Positions 8,312 to 17,030 of a DNA stretch of 64,000 nt are shown one piece after another (position 1 is the stretch's first letter; each line of letters begins with the position of its first letter). The DNA lies in contig JAFQVV010000026.1 in the NCBI GenBank assembly GCA_017407835.1, positions 186,001 through 250,000 on the forward strand, read 5' to 3'. The stretch is from Clostridia bacterium. Lineage in GTDB: Bacteria > Bacillota > Clostridia > Oscillospirales > CAG-272. A model generated the notes under the pieces. That model did no database searches and had not been told where the DNA came from. It worked only from the letters and a program-made list of their open reading frames with translations. The position numbers were made by a program, and so were the translations under genes.

Positions 8312-8563
8312 ATGTCCGAATCAAACGAAACAAAAAACAACCACAGCTTTGAGAGCGCAATCACGCGCCTTGAGGAGATTGTTCGTGCGCTTGAAGTCGG
8401 TCAGGCACCCCTGGATACTTCGCTTGCTCTGTTTGAAGAGGGGATTTCTTTGGTCAAGCTCTGCAACCGTCGCCTGGACGAAGCCGAACAAAAGATCAAA
8501 ATTTTGCAGGGGGCCGATGACGGCAGTATGATTGAAGCTGACTTCGGAGGAACGAGAGCATGA
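8312..8563 (+). CDS. xseB: Exodeoxyribonuclease VII small subunit
   Basis: 83-residue helical subunit that binds the XseA coiled coil and is required for activity. The core SFESAITRLEEIVRALE, then APLDTSLALFEEGISLVK and CNRRLDEAEQKIKIL, is the family signature. I chose ATG 8312 because GGAGGAGG (8299-8306) lies five bases upstream; an in-frame ATG at 8288 has no ribosome binding site. It overlaps ispA by four bases. Confidence 0.93.
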   Translation: MSESNETKNNHSFESAITRLEEIVRALEVGQAPLDTSLALFEEGISLVKLCNRRLDEAEQKIKILQGADDGSMIEADFGGTRA

Positions 8564-9450
8564 CCGAACAGTTGAGGGCTGCGCTCAAAGAAAATGCACA
8601 GCTGGTGGAGGACACCCTGACCGAGGTGCTCGCGGGGGATGATCCCGACTTTAACCGAATTCTTGAATCTGCACGTTACAGCGTGCTCGGCGGTGGCAAA
8701 CGGATTCGTCCGTTTTTGGTGATTGAATTCTGCCGCCTGTTCGGCGGATCTGTGGAAAGTGCACTTCCTTTTGCTGCGGCGATTGAGTTGATGCATTGCT
8801 TCTCACTCATTCACGATGATTTGCCTTGTATGGATGATGACAACCTTCGCCGCGGCAAGCCCACCAATCATGTGGTATACGGCGAAGCAATTGCTTTGCT
8901 GGCAGGGGATGCGCTGGCAATCCGATCGCTCGGTGTTGCTGCCGGAAATCCCTATGTTTCACCGCAGATTGCACTGGAGGCGGTGAAGCTGCTTGACCGT
9001 GCTTCGGGCATCGACGGCATGATCGGCGGGCAGGTTATGGATCTTTGGGGAGAGGAGAACCCGCTTGAGATGGAACAGCTCCGCAAGCTCCATGCTCACA
9101 AAACCGGTGCGCTGATCAATGCGGCAGCCCAGCTCGGCTGTCTGGCGGCGGGACTTCCCGAATCGGATGAACGTCGGCGTGCGGCCGCTGTTTATGCATC
9201 CAACATTGGTCTTGCCTTTCAGATTGTTGACGATATTCTGGACTGTGTTGGCAGTGAGGCGCTGCTCGGTAAGCCGATTGGCAGTGATGCAGAGCAGGGA
9301 AAGACAACATTTTTGCATTTTATGTCGGTTGATGCGGCAAAACAGCGTGCAGCCGAGTTGACAGAAGAAGCAAAACGGGCTATCGCGCCCTATTCGGGAA
9401 GTGAGACGCTGCTTGAACTTGCCGATTATTTGCTGGATCGACAATCCTAA
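8560..9450 (+). CDS. ispA: Polyprenyl (farnesyl/geranyl) diphosphate synthase
   Basis: 296-residue trans-prenyltransferase that condenses IPP with allylic diphosphates to give farnesyl (or geranylgeranyl) diphosphate for undecaprenol and quinone pathways. The first aspartate-rich motif is HDDLPCMDDDNLRRGKPT and the second is QIVDDILD, about 140 residues later. GGKRIRPFL marks the IPP-binding region. Length and the long FARM loop fit short-chain IspA. It is translationally coupled to xseB (ATGA overlap), the conserved Firmicute arrangement. Chain length is inferred. Confidence 0.93.
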   Translation: MTEQLRAALKENAQLVEDTLTEVLAGDDPDFNRILESARYSVLGGGKRIRPFLVIEFCRLFGGSVESALPFAAAIELMHCFSLIHDDLPCMDDDNLRRGKPTNHVVYGEAIALLAGDALAIRSLGVAAGNPYVSPQIALEAVKLLDRASGIDGMIGGQVMDLWGEENPLEMEQLRKLHAHKTGALINAAAQLGCLAAGLPESDERRRAAAVYASNIGLAFQIVDDILDCVGSEALLGKPIGSDAEQGKTTFLHFMSVDAAKQRAAELTEEAKRAIAPYSGSETLLELADYLLDRQS

Positions 9451-9468
9451 CTTCCAAAGAGAGGTCAT

Positions 9469-9927
9469 ATGTACAGTTTCGATGCATTTTTATCGAATTT
9501 CCCCTTGATTTGTGCCATTGTCGGTTGGTGTACTGCGCAGGTGCTCAAAATTTTTACCAACCTTTTTCAAACGCGTAAGTTTGATCTGCGTATGCTTGCC
9601 GCATCGGGCGGGATGCCCAGCTCACATTCGGCGACCGTTTGTGCGCTTATGGCTGCCTGCGCAATTGAATATGGATTTGCTTCTGCCGAGCTTGCCATCT
9701 CGTTTGTTTTGGCAATGATCGTAATGCGCGACGCATCGGGTGTTCGTTGGGAGACAGGTGAGCAGGCAAAGCTGATCAATAAAATGATGAACGAAATTTT
9801 CTCGGGCAAACCCGAGGAAGTCAATACGGGATTGAAAGAGTTGGTGGGGCACACTCCCTTTCAGGTGGTTATGGGTGCACTGCTCGGTGTGGTGATCGCT
9901 GTTTTGATGCGATCTGTACTTGTGTGA
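9469..9927 (+). CDS. Divergent PAP2-family membrane protein (YuiD/DUF212)
   Basis: 152-residue integral membrane protein of the divergent acid-phosphatase/vanadium-haloperoxidase-related family. The signature GGMPSSHSATVCALMAACA contains the PSSHS phosphatase-like motif, and VMRDASGVRWETGEQAKLIN provides the second conserved block. It may act on prenyl or phospholipid phosphates, which suits its position after ispA, but the family has no firm biochemical assignment. GAGAGG precedes ATG 9469. The stop overlaps the next start. Confidence 0.85.
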   Translation: MYSFDAFLSNFPLICAIVGWCTAQVLKIFTNLFQTRKFDLRMLAASGGMPSSHSATVCALMAACAIEYGFASAELAISFVLAMIVMRDASGVRWETGEQAKLINKMMNEIFSGKPEEVNTGLKELVGHTPFQVVMGALLGVVIAVLMRSVLV

Positions 9928-10712
9928 TGCGCGCCGATCTTTATTTGGTTGCGGCAGGGTATTTCTCTTCGCGGAGTATGGCACAGAGTGCAATTGCCGA
10001 GGGAAAGGTTTATCTTGACCAAAAGCAGATTCGCCGCCCCGCAGAGCAAATTGCCGAGGGCGCGCATGAGGTGGAAATCCGTAATCCCATGCCCTATGTC
10101 AGCCGCGGAGGCTTAAAATTGGCAGGAGCGCTGGACGCCTTTTCGCTCAATCCTCGGGGGATGCGTGCACTGGATATCGGTGCATCAACCGGAGGATTTA
10201 CCGATTGTCTGCTGCAGGCAGGAGCGGTTCATGTTACCGCACTTGATGCGGGAGAAGGGCAGCTGCATCCGACCTTGCGTGCAGATCCGCGCGTCTTCTG
10301 TATTGAGCATTGCAATGCAAGGGATCTTTCCGCCGCACCGCTGATCTCACCTTATGATCTTGCGGTAATGGATGTTTCCTTTATTTCGCAAACCTATATT
10401 TTGCCCGAACTGCGGCGTCAGCTTGCCGCGGACGGCTGTCTGATCTCACTGATCAAACCGCAGTTTGAAGCGGGGCGCGAAGCGATCGGTCGCGGTGGAA
10501 TTGTGCGCAGCAGAGCCGATCGTATGGCGGCGATTCTGCGTGTGTTGATTTCGGCGGCGAAAAATGGTTTTCGCTGTCTTGGGCTGATTCGCTCCCCTAT
10601 CGATGGCGGTGACGGAAATCGTGAATATCTTGCATATTTCCGTATAAGTGCCCCCCCGCTGTCTCTTCCGGATCTTGCCGATGTCAAGCACTGGCTTGGC
10701 GATACGGAATAA
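9927..10712 (+). CDS. tlyA: TlyA-family rRNA methyltransferase (S4 + FtsJ domains)
   Basis: About 261 residues. An N-terminal S4 RNA-binding domain (RADLYLVAAGYFSSRSMAQ and EGKVYLDQKQI, residues 1-60) is joined to an FtsJ-type SAM methyltransferase domain: YVSRGGLKLAGALDAF, ALDIGASTGGFTDCLLQAGA (SAM loop), AVMDVSFIS and LIKPQFEAGR (the catalytic Lys region). TlyA enzymes 2'-O-methylate 16S/23S rRNA. Start is ATG 9927 (TGATG, sharing one base with the upstream stop) or GTG 9924. Position between ispA and nadK is conserved in Clostridia. Confidence 0.92.
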   Translation: MRADLYLVAAGYFSSRSMAQSAIAEGKVYLDQKQIRRPAEQIAEGAHEVEIRNPMPYVSRGGLKLAGALDAFSLNPRGMRALDIGASTGGFTDCLLQAGAVHVTALDAGEGQLHPTLRADPRVFCIEHCNARDLSAAPLISPYDLAVMDVSFISQTYILPELRRQLAADGCLISLIKPQFEAGREAIGRGGIVRSRADRMAAILRVLISAAKNGFRCLGLIRSPIDGGDGNREYLAYFRISAPPLSLPDLADVKHWLGDTE

Positions 10713-10744
10713 AATATTTTTAACGAAAGGATGTTCTCGGCGGT

Positions 10745-11620
10745 ATGAGAAAAATCGCTTTGCAAACGAATTTTAATATCAGCGAAAAGGCGAATTGTGC
10801 CGTCTCGGTGATTGAGCATCTGCAAAAACTCGGCTGTGAAATTTATCTTTCCTCGCAAAACAGAGAACGTGTCCAGCGTCTGGTGCATAATCGGCGCGGA
10901 CTGCGGTTTGTCCCCTATCCCGTTCTTTGCCGCGATGTGGATTTGTTGATTGTATTGGGCGGGGACGGCAGTATCCTCGAAGCCGCTCGGCTCGCCGCTC
11001 CCGAGGGCGTTCCCATTGTGGGCATTAACCTCGGCCGTCTCGGCTATATGGCGGAAATTGAAATGGACGAGCTGCATTTGCTGGATACTATTGTGCGCGG
11101 AAAATACCATGTTGATGAGCGAAGTATGCTGAAAGTGGAAATTCTGCGCGGCGGAAAAGAGATTGTCGCTTCGGCATATGCCCTCAATGATGCGGTCATT
11201 ACCAACGGTTCTGTGGCCCGTTTGGTTGATCTTGAACTGCGGGAGGGGGGAACCGTTCTTTCTTCCTATCGCGCTGATGGCTTGATTTTCTCTACACCGA
11301 CGGGATCAACCGCATATTCCATGTCCGCCGGGGGGCCGATTATCGATCCCCGTCAGCATTGCATCTGCGTAACCCCGATCTGCTCGCACAGTTGGGGAAC
11401 GCGCCCGTTGATTTTTCCCGATGACGCCGTGCTGGAAGCCAAAAACATTTGTGAGCGGGAAAAAATGCTTTACTTGACCATTGACGGCAAGGCAAACTAT
11501 GAGCTGCGCCGGGGGGATCATGTGCGTATTGTCCGTGCGGATATCACGACCAAACTTTTGCGCGTGAAGGAGCGCAGCTTTTATATGACGCTCAGACAAA
11601 AGCTGAGCGGCGGATGCTGA
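10745..11620 (+). CDS. nadK: NAD kinase
   Basis: 291-residue ATP/polyphosphate-dependent NAD kinase that makes NADP. The diagnostic GGDGSILEAAR motif (about residue 78) holds the catalytic Asp. Further blocks are GINLGRLGYMAEIE, ALNDAVI, YRADGLIFSTPTGSTAYSMSAGGPI and the C-terminal LTIDGKANYEL. Length is normal. Followed after 14 bases by argR with its own strong ribosome binding site. Confidence 0.94.
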   Translation: MRKIALQTNFNISEKANCAVSVIEHLQKLGCEIYLSSQNRERVQRLVHNRRGLRFVPYPVLCRDVDLLIVLGGDGSILEAARLAAPEGVPIVGINLGRLGYMAEIEMDELHLLDTIVRGKYHVDERSMLKVEILRGGKEIVASAYALNDAVITNGSVARLVDLELREGGTVLSSYRADGLIFSTPTGSTAYSMSAGGPIIDPRQHCICVTPICSHSWGTRPLIFPDDAVLEAKNICEREKMLYLTIDGKANYELRRGDHVRIVRADITTKLLRVKERSFYMTLRQKLSGGC

Positions 11621-11634
11621 GCGGAGGAGATTGT

Positions 11635-12090
11635 ATGAAAAACAGAAGACAGGATAAAATTCTGGAGCTGATTGATAAGTATGATATCGAAACACAGGAT
11701 AACCTGATCGAACGCCTTCAATCAGCGGGGTACGCAGCTACCCAGGCAACGATATCGCGGGATATCCGTGAACTCAAGCTCTCCAAAGTCATGACCTTAC
11801 ATGGAACATATAAGTATATTCGTCCGCCGATGGCAGAAAGTACGATCAACACACGCTTCAACAGCGCTCTGATCGAATCAATCACCCATGTTGACTATGC
11901 GGGAAATCTTATTGTTATCAAAACCGCCTCAGGCATGGCAAATGCTGTTGCAACAGGAATCGACAGCATTAAATCGAATGAAATTTTGGGTTGTGTCGCG
12001 GGAGATGATACCATAATTGTGGTGATCCGTGATGCAGACTCTGCCGAGAAAACCTGTGAAAAGCTGAAAATTATGATTCAAATGATGTAA
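11635..12090 (+). CDS. argR: Arginine repressor ArgR/AhrC
   Basis: 151 residues. The N-terminal winged helix (RQDKILELIDKYDIETQDNL and ATQATISRDIRELKLSKV) binds ARG boxes; the C-terminal domain (NLIVIKTASGMANAVATGID and EILGCVAGDDTIIVVI) hexamerises and binds L-arginine, with the GDDT motif contacting the ligand. ATG 11635 is chosen because GGAGGA lies seven bases upstream; an earlier ATG (11614) has none. The nadK-argR-recN order is the classic Firmicute arrangement. argS lies only 2.4 kb downstream. Confidence 0.94.
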   Translation: MKNRRQDKILELIDKYDIETQDNLIERLQSAGYAATQATISRDIRELKLSKVMTLHGTYKYIRPPMAESTINTRFNSALIESITHVDYAGNLIVIKTASGMANAVATGIDSIKSNEILGCVAGDDTIIVVIRDADSAEKTCEKLKIMIQMM

Positions 12091-12104
12091 AGGAGGGGAA
12101 GCGG

Positions 12105-13823
12105 GTGCTTGCATCTCTGCATATTGAAAACATGGCTGTCATTCGGCAGATGGATGTCGAATTTGCGCCCGGCTTCACTGTTCTGACCGGAGAAACGGGT
12201 GCCGGCAAATCGGTTATTTTGGATAGCATTAACCTTTTGCTCGGCAATCGGATTAACCGTGATTTGATCCGTTCGGGTGAGAGCTGTGCTGTGGTCGAGG
12301 CGGTGTTCTGCAGCTTGGATGATGCGGCGCTGGCGGCACTGGCGAAAATCGGTGTCACGCCCGACGAAGAGGGGGGCTTGCTCCTCCGAAAGACAATCAA
12401 TGCTGACGGCAGAACACAAATCCGCCTCAACGGCAGAACCATCACACTTGCACTGCAGCGCGAGATCGGACGTGTTTTGCTTTGTATCAACGGTCAGCAC
12501 GACGGTCAGGCGCTTCTGCAGAAGGCGTCCCATCTTTCCTTGCTGGATGCCTTTGCCGGCAATGATGCACTTCGCGCGGTCTATGGTGAGCGTTATGCGG
12601 CCCTGCAGGCAGCACGCCACGCACTCGATGCAATTACCATCGATTCTGCAGAGAAAGCGCGGCGCGCCGAGATGCTGGCCTATCAGATTGCCGATATTGA
12701 CGCGGTCAAGCCGGTTGTCGGCGAAGAGGAAAAACTGAGCGCCGAGTCGCTTCGTCTCCAGAATTTGGAGAAAATCTCCCGCCATGTTTCGTTGACGGCT
12801 CGTATCCTTTCCCAAGCCGAGAAGGGGGCGGCGGTCGCCCTGCTTGACCGTGCATCTGCTGCAATGCGGCAGATTGCCGATGTGATCCCTGCGGCAGACG
12901 AGCTTGCGCAGCGGCTGGAGAACTGCCGGTATGAGGTGGCAGATATCGCCGAATCGGTGATGGATCTATCTCCCGATGATGACGGAGATCCCACTGCTCG
13001 GCTCAATCGCATAGAGAGCAGATTGGATGCCATTTCCAAGCTCAAACGCAAATACGGTGCCGATGAGCGCGAGATTCTTGCTTTCCGTGCACGGGCTGCA
13101 GCCGAGCTTGATGCCTTGAATACCGCCGACGAACGTGCCGATTTGCTGCGCGATGAGATCAAAGGTCTGGAAGCGGCCGCCGAAGAGGCAGCGGGCAATC
13201 TGCGGCAAAGCAGAGTTGAGGCAGCCGAACGTCTGCGCGATCAGGTGCTTGAAACCTTGACATTTTTAGATATGCCTAAAGTGGATTTCGCTGCAGCGAT
13301 CACTCCGTTGCGGGAGAAAAACAACGCGCCGCATTTCACGGCAGACGGCGCCGATGATGTCGAATTTCTTCTTTCGGCGAATGCGGGAGAGCCGCTTTTG
13401 CCGATGGCAAAAATCGCGTCCGGCGGAGAGTTGTCCCGCATTTTGTTGGCACTTAAACGCGTGTTGGCTGATCGAGACGGTGTCGGAACTATCGTTTTTG
13501 ATGAAATCGATACCGGCATTTCGGGCAAGACCGCCCGCAAAATCGGTCTGCTTCTGGCAGATGTGGCAGCGAAAACCCAGGTCATTTGTGTAACCCACTC
13601 GGCACAGGTCGCTTCGATGGCGGATACGCATCTGCTGATTGCTAAACATGAGCAAGCGGGACGGGTGGAATCGAATGTTGCTTTGCTCGATGACGAAGCC
13701 CGCATCGGAGAGATTGCGCGCATTTTAGGTGGACTAACTGTCACAGACCGCCAGCGGGATGCGGCAGCCGAGCTGCTGCGTGATCGTCATATCCCGCGTG
13801 AGGAGGTGAATCGGAATGAATAA
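12105..13823 (+). CDS. recN: DNA repair protein RecN
   Basis: 572-residue SMC-like ATPase that gathers broken DNA ends in recombinational repair. It starts with GTG preceded by AAAGGAGGGG. Walker A is TGETGAGKSVILDSI (about residue 30). The signature motif is ASGGELSRILLALKR, Walker B is TIVFDEIDTGISG, and VICVTHSAQVASMAD is the H-loop. Between them lie two long coiled-coil arms (about 155-370). Length is normal. The last eight bases overlap the next gene. Confidence 0.95.
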   Translation: MLASLHIENMAVIRQMDVEFAPGFTVLTGETGAGKSVILDSINLLLGNRINRDLIRSGESCAVVEAVFCSLDDAALAALAKIGVTPDEEGGLLLRKTINADGRTQIRLNGRTITLALQREIGRVLLCINGQHDGQALLQKASHLSLLDAFAGNDALRAVYGERYAALQAARHALDAITIDSAEKARRAEMLAYQIADIDAVKPVVGEEEKLSAESLRLQNLEKISRHVSLTARILSQAEKGAAVALLDRASAAMRQIADVIPAADELAQRLENCRYEVADIAESVMDLSPDDDGDPTARLNRIESRLDAISKLKRKYGADEREILAFRARAAAELDALNTADERADLLRDEIKGLEAAAEEAAGNLRQSRVEAAERLRDQVLETLTFLDMPKVDFAAAITPLREKNNAPHFTADGADDVEFLLSANAGEPLLPMAKIASGGELSRILLALKRVLADRDGVGTIVFDEIDTGISGKTARKIGLLLADVAAKTQVICVTHSAQVASMADTHLLIAKHEQAGRVESNVALLDDEARIGEIARILGGLTVTDRQRDAAAELLRDRHIPREEVNRNE

Positions 13824-14295
13824 AACCAATGCCATGCGCCAACTGGACACGGCAAAGATCAAATACGAACCTATGACCTACGAAGTGGACGAAAACGATC
13901 TCTCGGGCGTGCACATTGCCGAGCAGATCGGTCTGCCCGTGGAGATCGTGTTCAAAACGCTGGTGGCACGCGGTGACAAAACCGGACCGATTGTATTGGT
14001 GATTCCCTGTGCGAAAGAGATTGATCTCAAGCGCGCCGCCGCAGCAACGGGAAACAAAAAAATCGAAATGGCGGCGGTGAAAGAGCTGCTTGGTTTGACA
14101 GGATATATCCGGGGCGGATGTTCACCTGTCGGGATGAAGAAAAAGTTTCCCACATGGTTTGATCAATCGGTTACCGAGCACGAGAAAATCACAGTCAGTG
14201 CAGGTGTGAGGGGCTGTCAGCTTCTCCTCTCTTCTGCCGAAATTTTGCGTTTTACGGGAGCACAGCTTGCCGATTTAACTGTACAAACAAAATAA
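13816..14295 (+). CDS. YbaK/EbsC-type Cys-tRNA(Pro) deacylase
   Basis: 159-residue trans-editing enzyme of the YbaK/ProX family that hydrolyses misacylated Cys-tRNA(Pro). Conserved blocks are the N-terminal TNAMRQLDTAKIKYEPM, IVFKTLVARGDK (with the essential Lys), VLVIPCAKEIDLKRAAAA and the C-terminal GYIRGGCSPVGMKK. It overlaps recN by eight bases and closes the operon. Substrate assignment follows the family. Confidence 0.9.
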   Translation: MNKTNAMRQLDTAKIKYEPMTYEVDENDLSGVHIAEQIGLPVEIVFKTLVARGDKTGPIVLVIPCAKEIDLKRAAAATGNKKIEMAAVKELLGLTGYIRGGCSPVGMKKKFPTWFDQSVTEHEKITVSAGVRGCQLLLSSAEILRFTGAQLADLTVQTK

Positions 14296-14321
14296 ATTCA
14301 ATAGACGAAAGGAAAATTCTT

Positions 14322-14462
14322 ATGGATCTGATTGCATTACAAAATACTGTTCTGACTTCCCCGGCTACCGGTGATAGAGTAATGATGATTGTCGGAATCG
14401 GTGCCGCTGTTTGCGCCGTCCTGGTGGTTATCGTTTTGCTGATGGGCAAGCGCCGTAAATAA
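14322..14462 (+). CDS. 46-residue microprotein consisting almost only of a sortase-type anchor
   Basis: A small ORF with a good ribosome binding site (GAAAGGAAAA before ATG 14322). The peptide has twelve residues, then SPATGD, a hydrophobic helix (MMIVGIGAAVCAVLVVIV) and the basic tail GKRRK. This is exactly the layout of a cell-wall sorting signal (xPxTG, membrane helix, positive tail), but no signal peptide or surface domain precedes it. It could be a fossil anchor, a regulator of sortase, or a real small membrane protein whose resemblance is chance. It lies between the deacylase gene and argS on the same strand. Confidence 0.6.
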   Translation: MDLIALQNTVLTSPATGDRVMMIVGIGAAVCAVLVVIVLLMGKRRK

Positions 14463-14533
14463 AATAACGCCCGTTTTTGTATATTGTTAAATATGACAGT
14501 GTCCCCCATGTTGGGGAACCGGAAAGGTTTTTT

Positions 14534-16243
14534 ATGCAGACATTGAAACTGACCATCGCCGAGCAATGTGTTGATCGGCTTCGCACCCTCAATCCCGACG
14601 GTGCTCCCACGGCGGCAGAGCTTGCCGCTATGCTCGAATATCCCCCCGATCCCAAGATGGGTGACCTGGCCCTGCCTTGCTTCAAGCTGAGCAAGACCAT
14701 GCGCCGCTCCCCCGTACAGATCGCCGCCGCCATCGCCGAGGGCTTTGCCTGTGCCGGCGTTGCCCGTGCCGAGGCGGTCAACGGATATTTCAATCTCTAC
14801 CTCGACGCCGCATGGCTGGGTGAGAACGTCCTGACCCGTATCCTCGCCGAGCGCGAGAAGTACGGTTCCTCCGATATCGGCGCCGGCAAGGAGGTCGTTC
14901 TCGATTACTCCTCCCCCAACGTGGCCAAGCCCTTCCACATCGGTCACCTGGGCACTACCGTCATCGGTCATTCGCTGAAGTGTCTGCATGAGTTCGCAGG
15001 CTACCATTGCACGGGTGTCAATCACCTGGGTGACTGGGGCACCCAGTTCGGCAAGATGATCGTTGCCTACCGCAAGTGGGGCAACCGTGAGCAGATTGAG
15101 CAGGGCGGTATTGACGAACTGGTAGCCCTTTATGTAAAGTTCCACGAGGAAGCCGAGAAGGATCCCGCCTTGGAGGACGAGGCTCGCGCCGCTTTCACCA
15201 AGTTGGAGCAGAAAGATCCCGAAAACCTGTCCCTGTGGCAGTGGTTCCTTGACATCTCCCTCAAGGAATACAAGATCACCTACGGCCAACTGGGCATTGA
15301 GTTTGATTCCTACATGGGCGAAAGCCACTACTTTGACAAGGCTCCGGCCATTGCCGCCGAGCTGAAGGAGAAGGGCCTGCTCACCATTGATGACGGCGCA
15401 TCCATCGTCAATCTGGAAGAATATAATATGCCCCCCTGCCTCATTTTAAAGCGGGACGGCTCTACCATCTATCCGGTGCGCGACATTGCCGCCGCCTTCT
15501 ACCGCAAGAAGACTTACGACTTTGAGAAGTGCATCTATGTTACTTCTGCGGGACAGAGTCTGCATTTTGCCCAGTGCTTCAAGGTCATTGAGCTTATGGG
15601 TTACGATTGGGCAAATAAGCTCGTCCACGTCCCCTACGGCACGGTGTCGGTGAACGGCGCAAAGCTTGCCACCCGTACCGGCAACGTGGTTCTGCTCAAG
15701 GATCTCTTCGCCATGGCTATCGATAAGGTTCGCGCCATCATGGACGAGAAAAATCCCGATCTGCAGGGTAAGGACGAGGTGGCTGAGGCTGTAGGCGTTG
15801 GTGCCATTGTCTTCAACTACCTCTCCAACAATCGCAACCGCGATATTAACTTCATCCTCGAGGATGCCCTGAGCTTTGAGGGCAACACCGGTCCTTATGC
15901 TCAGTACACCTACGCCCGTACCTGCTCCATTCTGGAGAAGGCCGGCGAGCTGTCCTGCGATGCATACACCATCACCGCCCCCGAGGAGGCAGATCTGCTT
16001 AAGGTTCTGGCTCGCTTCAACGAGCGTGTCATGGCGGCTCTCGAGGAGTACGAGCCTTCCTATATTGTCCGCTATATCCTTGAGGTCTGCGCGGCATTCA
16101 ACCGCTTCTATCACAATTGTCCCATCCTCACCGCCGAGGATGCGCAGATCCGCGCAACGCGCGTCAAGCTGGCCGAGGCTACAGGCATTGTTCTCGGCAA
16201 CGCCTTTGGTCTTGTCTGCATGAAGAAAACCGAAAAAATTTAA
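14534..16243 (+). CDS. argS: Arginyl-tRNA synthetase
   Basis: About 569 residues, class I aminoacyl-tRNA synthetase. The ArgS N-terminal tRNA-binding domain is followed by the HIGH motif in NVAKPFHIGHLG, the KMSKS-equivalent KLATRTGNVV, NTGPYAQYTYAR and a C-terminal DALR anticodon-binding helix bundle. Start is ATG 14534, preceded by GGAAAGG; an upstream in-frame ATG lacks a site. From here to about 17.85 kb codons are markedly richer in C-ending forms than in the preceding operon. No T-box is visible upstream. Confidence 0.95.
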   Translation: MQTLKLTIAEQCVDRLRTLNPDGAPTAAELAAMLEYPPDPKMGDLALPCFKLSKTMRRSPVQIAAAIAEGFACAGVARAEAVNGYFNLYLDAAWLGENVLTRILAEREKYGSSDIGAGKEVVLDYSSPNVAKPFHIGHLGTTVIGHSLKCLHEFAGYHCTGVNHLGDWGTQFGKMIVAYRKWGNREQIEQGGIDELVALYVKFHEEAEKDPALEDEARAAFTKLEQKDPENLSLWQWFLDISLKEYKITYGQLGIEFDSYMGESHYFDKAPAIAAELKEKGLLTIDDGASIVNLEEYNMPPCLILKRDGSTIYPVRDIAAAFYRKKTYDFEKCIYVTSAGQSLHFAQCFKVIELMGYDWANKLVHVPYGTVSVNGAKLATRTGNVVLLKDLFAMAIDKVRAIMDEKNPDLQGKDEVAEAVGVGAIVFNYLSNNRNRDINFILEDALSFEGNTGPYAQYTYARTCSILEKAGELSCDAYTITAPEEADLLKVLARFNERVMAALEEYEPSYIVRYILEVCAAFNRFYHNCPILTAEDAQIRATRVKLAEATGIVLGNAFGLVCMKKTEKI

Positions 16244-16271
16244 AAATATTCAATAAACGAGGTACAACAGT

Positions 16272-17003
16272 ATGTCCGGGCATAGCAAATGGAGCAATAT
16301 CAAGCACAAAAAAGAAAAGACCGACGCTCAGCGCGCAAAGGTCTTTACCAAGATCGGTAAGGAGATCACCATCGCCGTTAAGGCAGCAGGTCCCGATCCG
16401 AGCATCAACTCCCGTCTTCGCGACCTGATCCAGAAGGCAAAGAGCAACAACGTCCCCAACGACAACATCGAGCGCACCATCAAAAAGGCCATGGGTGAGA
16501 ACGATGTGAACTATGAAGAGCTGACCTATGAGGGCTACGGTCCCCAGGGCGTGGCTGTGATCGTGGAAACCACCACCGACAACCGTAACCGCACCGCCTC
16601 CGAGCTGCGCCACTATTTCGATAAGTTCGGCGGTAATCTCGGCCAGACCGGCTGCGTCAGCTATCTCTTCTCCACCAAGGGCGTGATCATTATCCTCCGC
16701 GACGACAAGATCGACGAGGATGCCCTGATGGAGGCCGCCCTTGAGGCAGGTGCCGAGGATTTCGTGGCCGACGAAGAGGTCTTCGAGATCTACACTGAGC
16801 CCTCCGATCTTTCTGCCATCCGCGAAGCGCTGGAAGAGAAGGGGTACACGATCGAGTCTGCTGAGCAGGATAAGATTCCCTCTACCTACGTTACCCTCAC
16901 CGGTGAGGACGATATCAAGCACATGAACCTGCTCCTTGAGCACCTGGACGACAACGAGGATGTGCAGAATGTCTTCCACAACTGGGAGAATGCCGACGAA
17001 TAA
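16272..17003 (+). CDS. yebC: YebC/PmpR-family protein
   Basis: 243 residues. The N-terminus SGHSKWSNIKHKKEKTDAQR is the hallmark of this family, followed by NVPNDNIERTIKKAMG and YEGYGPQGVAVIVETTTDN. YebC proteins were described as DNA-binding regulators and, more recently, as translation factors that relieve ribosome stalling at proline-rich sequences. Length is normal. Preceded by argS (28 bases) and followed by the HAD gene (27 bases), probably one operon. Confidence 0.93.
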   Translation: MSGHSKWSNIKHKKEKTDAQRAKVFTKIGKEITIAVKAAGPDPSINSRLRDLIQKAKSNNVPNDNIERTIKKAMGENDVNYEELTYEGYGPQGVAVIVETTTDNRNRTASELRHYFDKFGGNLGQTGCVSYLFSTKGVIIILRDDKIDEDALMEAALEAGAEDFVADEEVFEIYTEPSDLSAIREALEEKGYTIESAEQDKIPSTYVTLTGEDDIKHMNLLLEHLDDNEDVQNVFHNWENADE

Positions 17004-17030
17004 GGCAAACAAGAAAATGAGGTAAGAGCG

